Assembly (NCBI RefSeq): GCF_900177515.1
Contig: NZ_FXAK01000009.1
Location: 310,001-374,000 of the forward strand
Origin: Azospirillum oryzae
GTDB lineage: Bacteria; Pseudomonadota; Alphaproteobacteria; Azospirillales; Azospirillaceae
Direction of reading: 5' to 3'
Length of the DNA stretch: 64,000 bases
Shown here: piece after piece, positions 62,365 through 64,000 of the stretch
Layout: every line of letters starts with the position of its first letter
Position numbering within the stretch: position 1 is the stretch's first letter
The notes under the pieces: generated by a model
The model's database searches: none
What the model was told of the DNA's origin: nothing
The model's input: the letters and a program-made list of their open reading frames with translations, nothing else
Position numbers and translations under genes: made by a program

Positions 62365-64000
62365 GCGTGTTGCACGGAGATGGCGCGGGTCGCAAAGGCC
62401 CCGTTTGCCAGCAACTGAGCCAAATCGATGGTTGCACGCAGCTCCCAAGCGCGTGCACCCTGCTCTCTGGCCAGGGATATCGCTTCATTCAGGATTTTTT
62501 GGCTTTCCTCAATATTGTTGCTCTGAAGATGGGTAATCCTGGCTTTGAAACGCAGTAGCTCCGCCATTAAGAACAGTTCGCCATTGCTTTTGCAGCGCAA
62601 GATCGTCAATTCCACCAGTTCCGCTGCTTCGGCCAACCGGGCCTCTTGGATCAGGCCTTGTGCGACTGCAATCGAAAAGGATGTTGTCAGAAGTTCGTAT
62701 CGGGCAGTCCGGAGCTGGGAGAGGCTCTTTTCGACCGCAGAGATCGCGTCCCCAGTGCACCCGCGCTGGATCGCCAACTCGCCGCGAACGCCGCCGACCG
62801 CTGCGATATAGGGTCCAAGCGCGTTCACGTCAGCGCATTCACCGAAGTCCTTCAGCGCCTCTTCAGCCGCATCCAGGTCGCCCATCCACAAATAGACGTT
62901 GATGGACCAGATCAAGGCGATGCAAAGGGTAACCGGATGATCCAGTTGCGCAGCTTCACGCACAGTCTGACGAGCGATGAGGCCGGCCTGCTCGGAGTCT
63001 CCACACAGCCACAATGTCCGCGCCAGCGCAATGCCGGATCGGTTCCTGTGATCGAACCCATAGTGGATGGTGCGGCCGCGCTGCGATGGCGGGCTATGTT
63101 TCAATGAAAGTTCGAGTTCCCCGCGAGCACGGATCTGGTCGCCGGAAAGGTGATGGGAGATGCCTGACAACGAGTAGGCGATGCCCATCGCTTCCGGCTC
63201 ACCAATCGTCTGCGCAACCTCAACGGCGCGCCCGGCATATGACATGGCGACATCATATTCCCCGATGCGTTCATGGAAAATGTGCAAACGGCCCAGCATG
63301 CGAAGCTGGCTCCAATGGTCTTCAAGTGCGGTCGCAACCTCAAGTGAGCGGGTGAGAGCGTTGCCAGCTGCTTCGCTGTTGCCGCGGGTGAACATGAGCG
63401 CGATGCCGAGCGACCCCTGGAGTTCAAGCTCGATCGCCGTCCCGCGCTGGCTCTCCTCGATGTCCGAAAGCGCGCGGGCACACCAGGTCCGAGCCTCGGT
63501 CAGGTACGACAGAGTCAGAAAGACCGGAGCGCTGGCTGCGGCAAGACGAATACCGATCTTGAGATCCCCATCTCGACCAAAGCTCCATTCAAGCGCGCTG
63601 CGGATGTTGCCGAACTGCTGGCGAAGGGATTGAACATCCTGCAATACGTCTTCCTTCTGATCGGCCAGTGCTTCGAGCTCCCTGAGGAAAAAGCCGGCAT
63701 GACGACGGAATGCCGTAGAATATTCCTGCGCGCCCCGGCCAAGGAGCTTCTCTCGCGTGTAGGCGCGCGTCATCTCCAGCAGGCGATAGGTTCCAGTGCC
63801 GCATGACCGGTCCGGCGCAACGAGTGATTTCGATGACAGCTCGTCCAGCGCAACAGCCACTTCGTCTGCTCTGATTTCCGTGTCTGCAACGACCTCCAGC
63901 GCCGCATCGATGGAAAAGGGACCCACGAAAACCGAAAGGCGCTCGAAAACGATCTGCTCAATCTCAGAGAGAAGGTCATAGCTCCAGTCGAGTGTCGCCT
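62352..64000 (-). CDS. ATPase/TPR transcriptional regulator, C-terminal part (N-terminus beyond window)
   Basis: At least 549 codons, open to the right edge. The first visible residues ATLDWSYDLLSEIEQIVFER, LSVFVGPFSIDAALEVV are the end of an NB-ARC-like ATPase domain found in OmpR-type winged-helix regulators; the rest is a long helical repeat (TPR) domain. GC is lower than in the rest of the window. The stop lies inside the transglutaminase remnant, so the last residues (ISVQHAAAR) may not be native. Confidence 0.82.
   Translation of the reverse strand, partial: ATLDWSYDLLSEIEQIVFERLSVFVGPFSIDAALEVVADTEIRADEVAVALDELSSKSLVAPDRSCGTGTYRLLEMTRAYTREKLLGRGAQEYSTAFRRHAGFFLRELEALADQKEDVLQDVQSLRQQFGNIRSALEWSFGRDGDLKIGIRLAAASAPVFLTLSYLTEARTWCARALSDIEESQRGTAIELELQGSLGIALMFTRGNSEAAGNALTRSLEVATALEDHWSQLRMLGRLHIFHERIGEYDVAMSYAGRAVEVAQTIGEPEAMGIAYSLSGISHHLSGDQIRARGELELSLKHSPPSQRGRTIHYGFDHRNRSGIALARTLWLCGDSEQAGLIARQTVREAAQLDHPVTLCIALIWSINVYLWMGDLDAAEEALKDFGECADVNALGPYIAAVGGVRGELAIQRGCTGDAISAVEKSLSQLRTARYELLTTSFSIAVAQGLIQEARLAEAAELVELTILRCKSNGELFLMAELLRFKARITHLQSNNIEESQKILNEAISLAREQGARAWELRATIDLAQLLANGAFATRAISVQHAAAR

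Overview
The window looks like chromosome or megaplasmid DNA from a metabolically versatile alphaproteobacterium, most likely Rhodospirillales of the Azospirillum type. This is inferred from the very high GC, strong SD-led starts, many ABC importers for nitrogen compounds, PHB-related genes, an HWE-type PAS kinase and the domain mix. No rRNA, tRNA or CRISPR array was seen.

Layout. 1-3.5 kb: two SDR oxidoreductases, then a LysR regulator divergent from a DHA2-type MFS exporter with a clear palindrome between them. 3.8-16.3 kb: an amide/urea nitrogen island: aliphatic amidase (amiE), a convergent response regulator and a giant sensor kinase whose N-terminus is a complete NCS1-type permease, then a urtABCDE-type importer followed by formamidase (fmdA) and fmdB. 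16.4-22.8 kb: a 3-hydroxyacyl-CoA-dehydrogenase-like gene and hexuronate genes uxuA, uxuB, exuT, with palindromic operators, plus a cupin. 23.2-27.1 kb: periplasmic molybdenum aldehyde oxidoreductase paoABC. 27.2-28.9 kb: an ABC exporter pair. 29.0-29.9 kb: IS graveyard (ISL3 and IS6 remnants).

30-35.8 kb: a sigma54 activator divergent from a dehydrogenase/BKACE/SDR/binding-protein operon with a perfect -24/-12 promoter. 35.9-37.7 kb: a ribbon-helix-helix regulator with its own operator and a PHB-depolymerase-type esterase. 38 kb: a decayed amidase. 38.8-42.8 kb: a PotABCD-like importer. 42.8-53.8 kb: cyclic amide/pyrimidine/hydantoin-like catabolism: transthyretin-like protein, MFS, amidase, GntR, dihydropyrimidinase, an Asp/Glu-racemase-superfamily enzyme with the arylmalonate decarboxylase cysteine pattern, amidohydrolase, Tau-type importer and a second GntR.

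53.8-55.7 kb: an intact IS110-family (IS1111-like) element bounded by a perfect 68-69 bp inverted repeat, inserted early in a membrane-protein gene; removing it restores the reading frame. Its 3' noncoding segment is highly structured and may be a bridge RNA. 55.9-62.3 kb: small hypothetical genes, exoD, a LOV-like kinase lacking the photoactive cysteine, a phasin-like protein and two DUF2382 stress-type proteins. The right end holds a transglutaminase remnant and a partial ATPase/TPR regulator of lower GC.

Functionally the window is dominated by scavenging of nitrogen and carbon from amides, cyclic amides, sugar acids and beta-keto acids, each module carrying its own importer and regulator.
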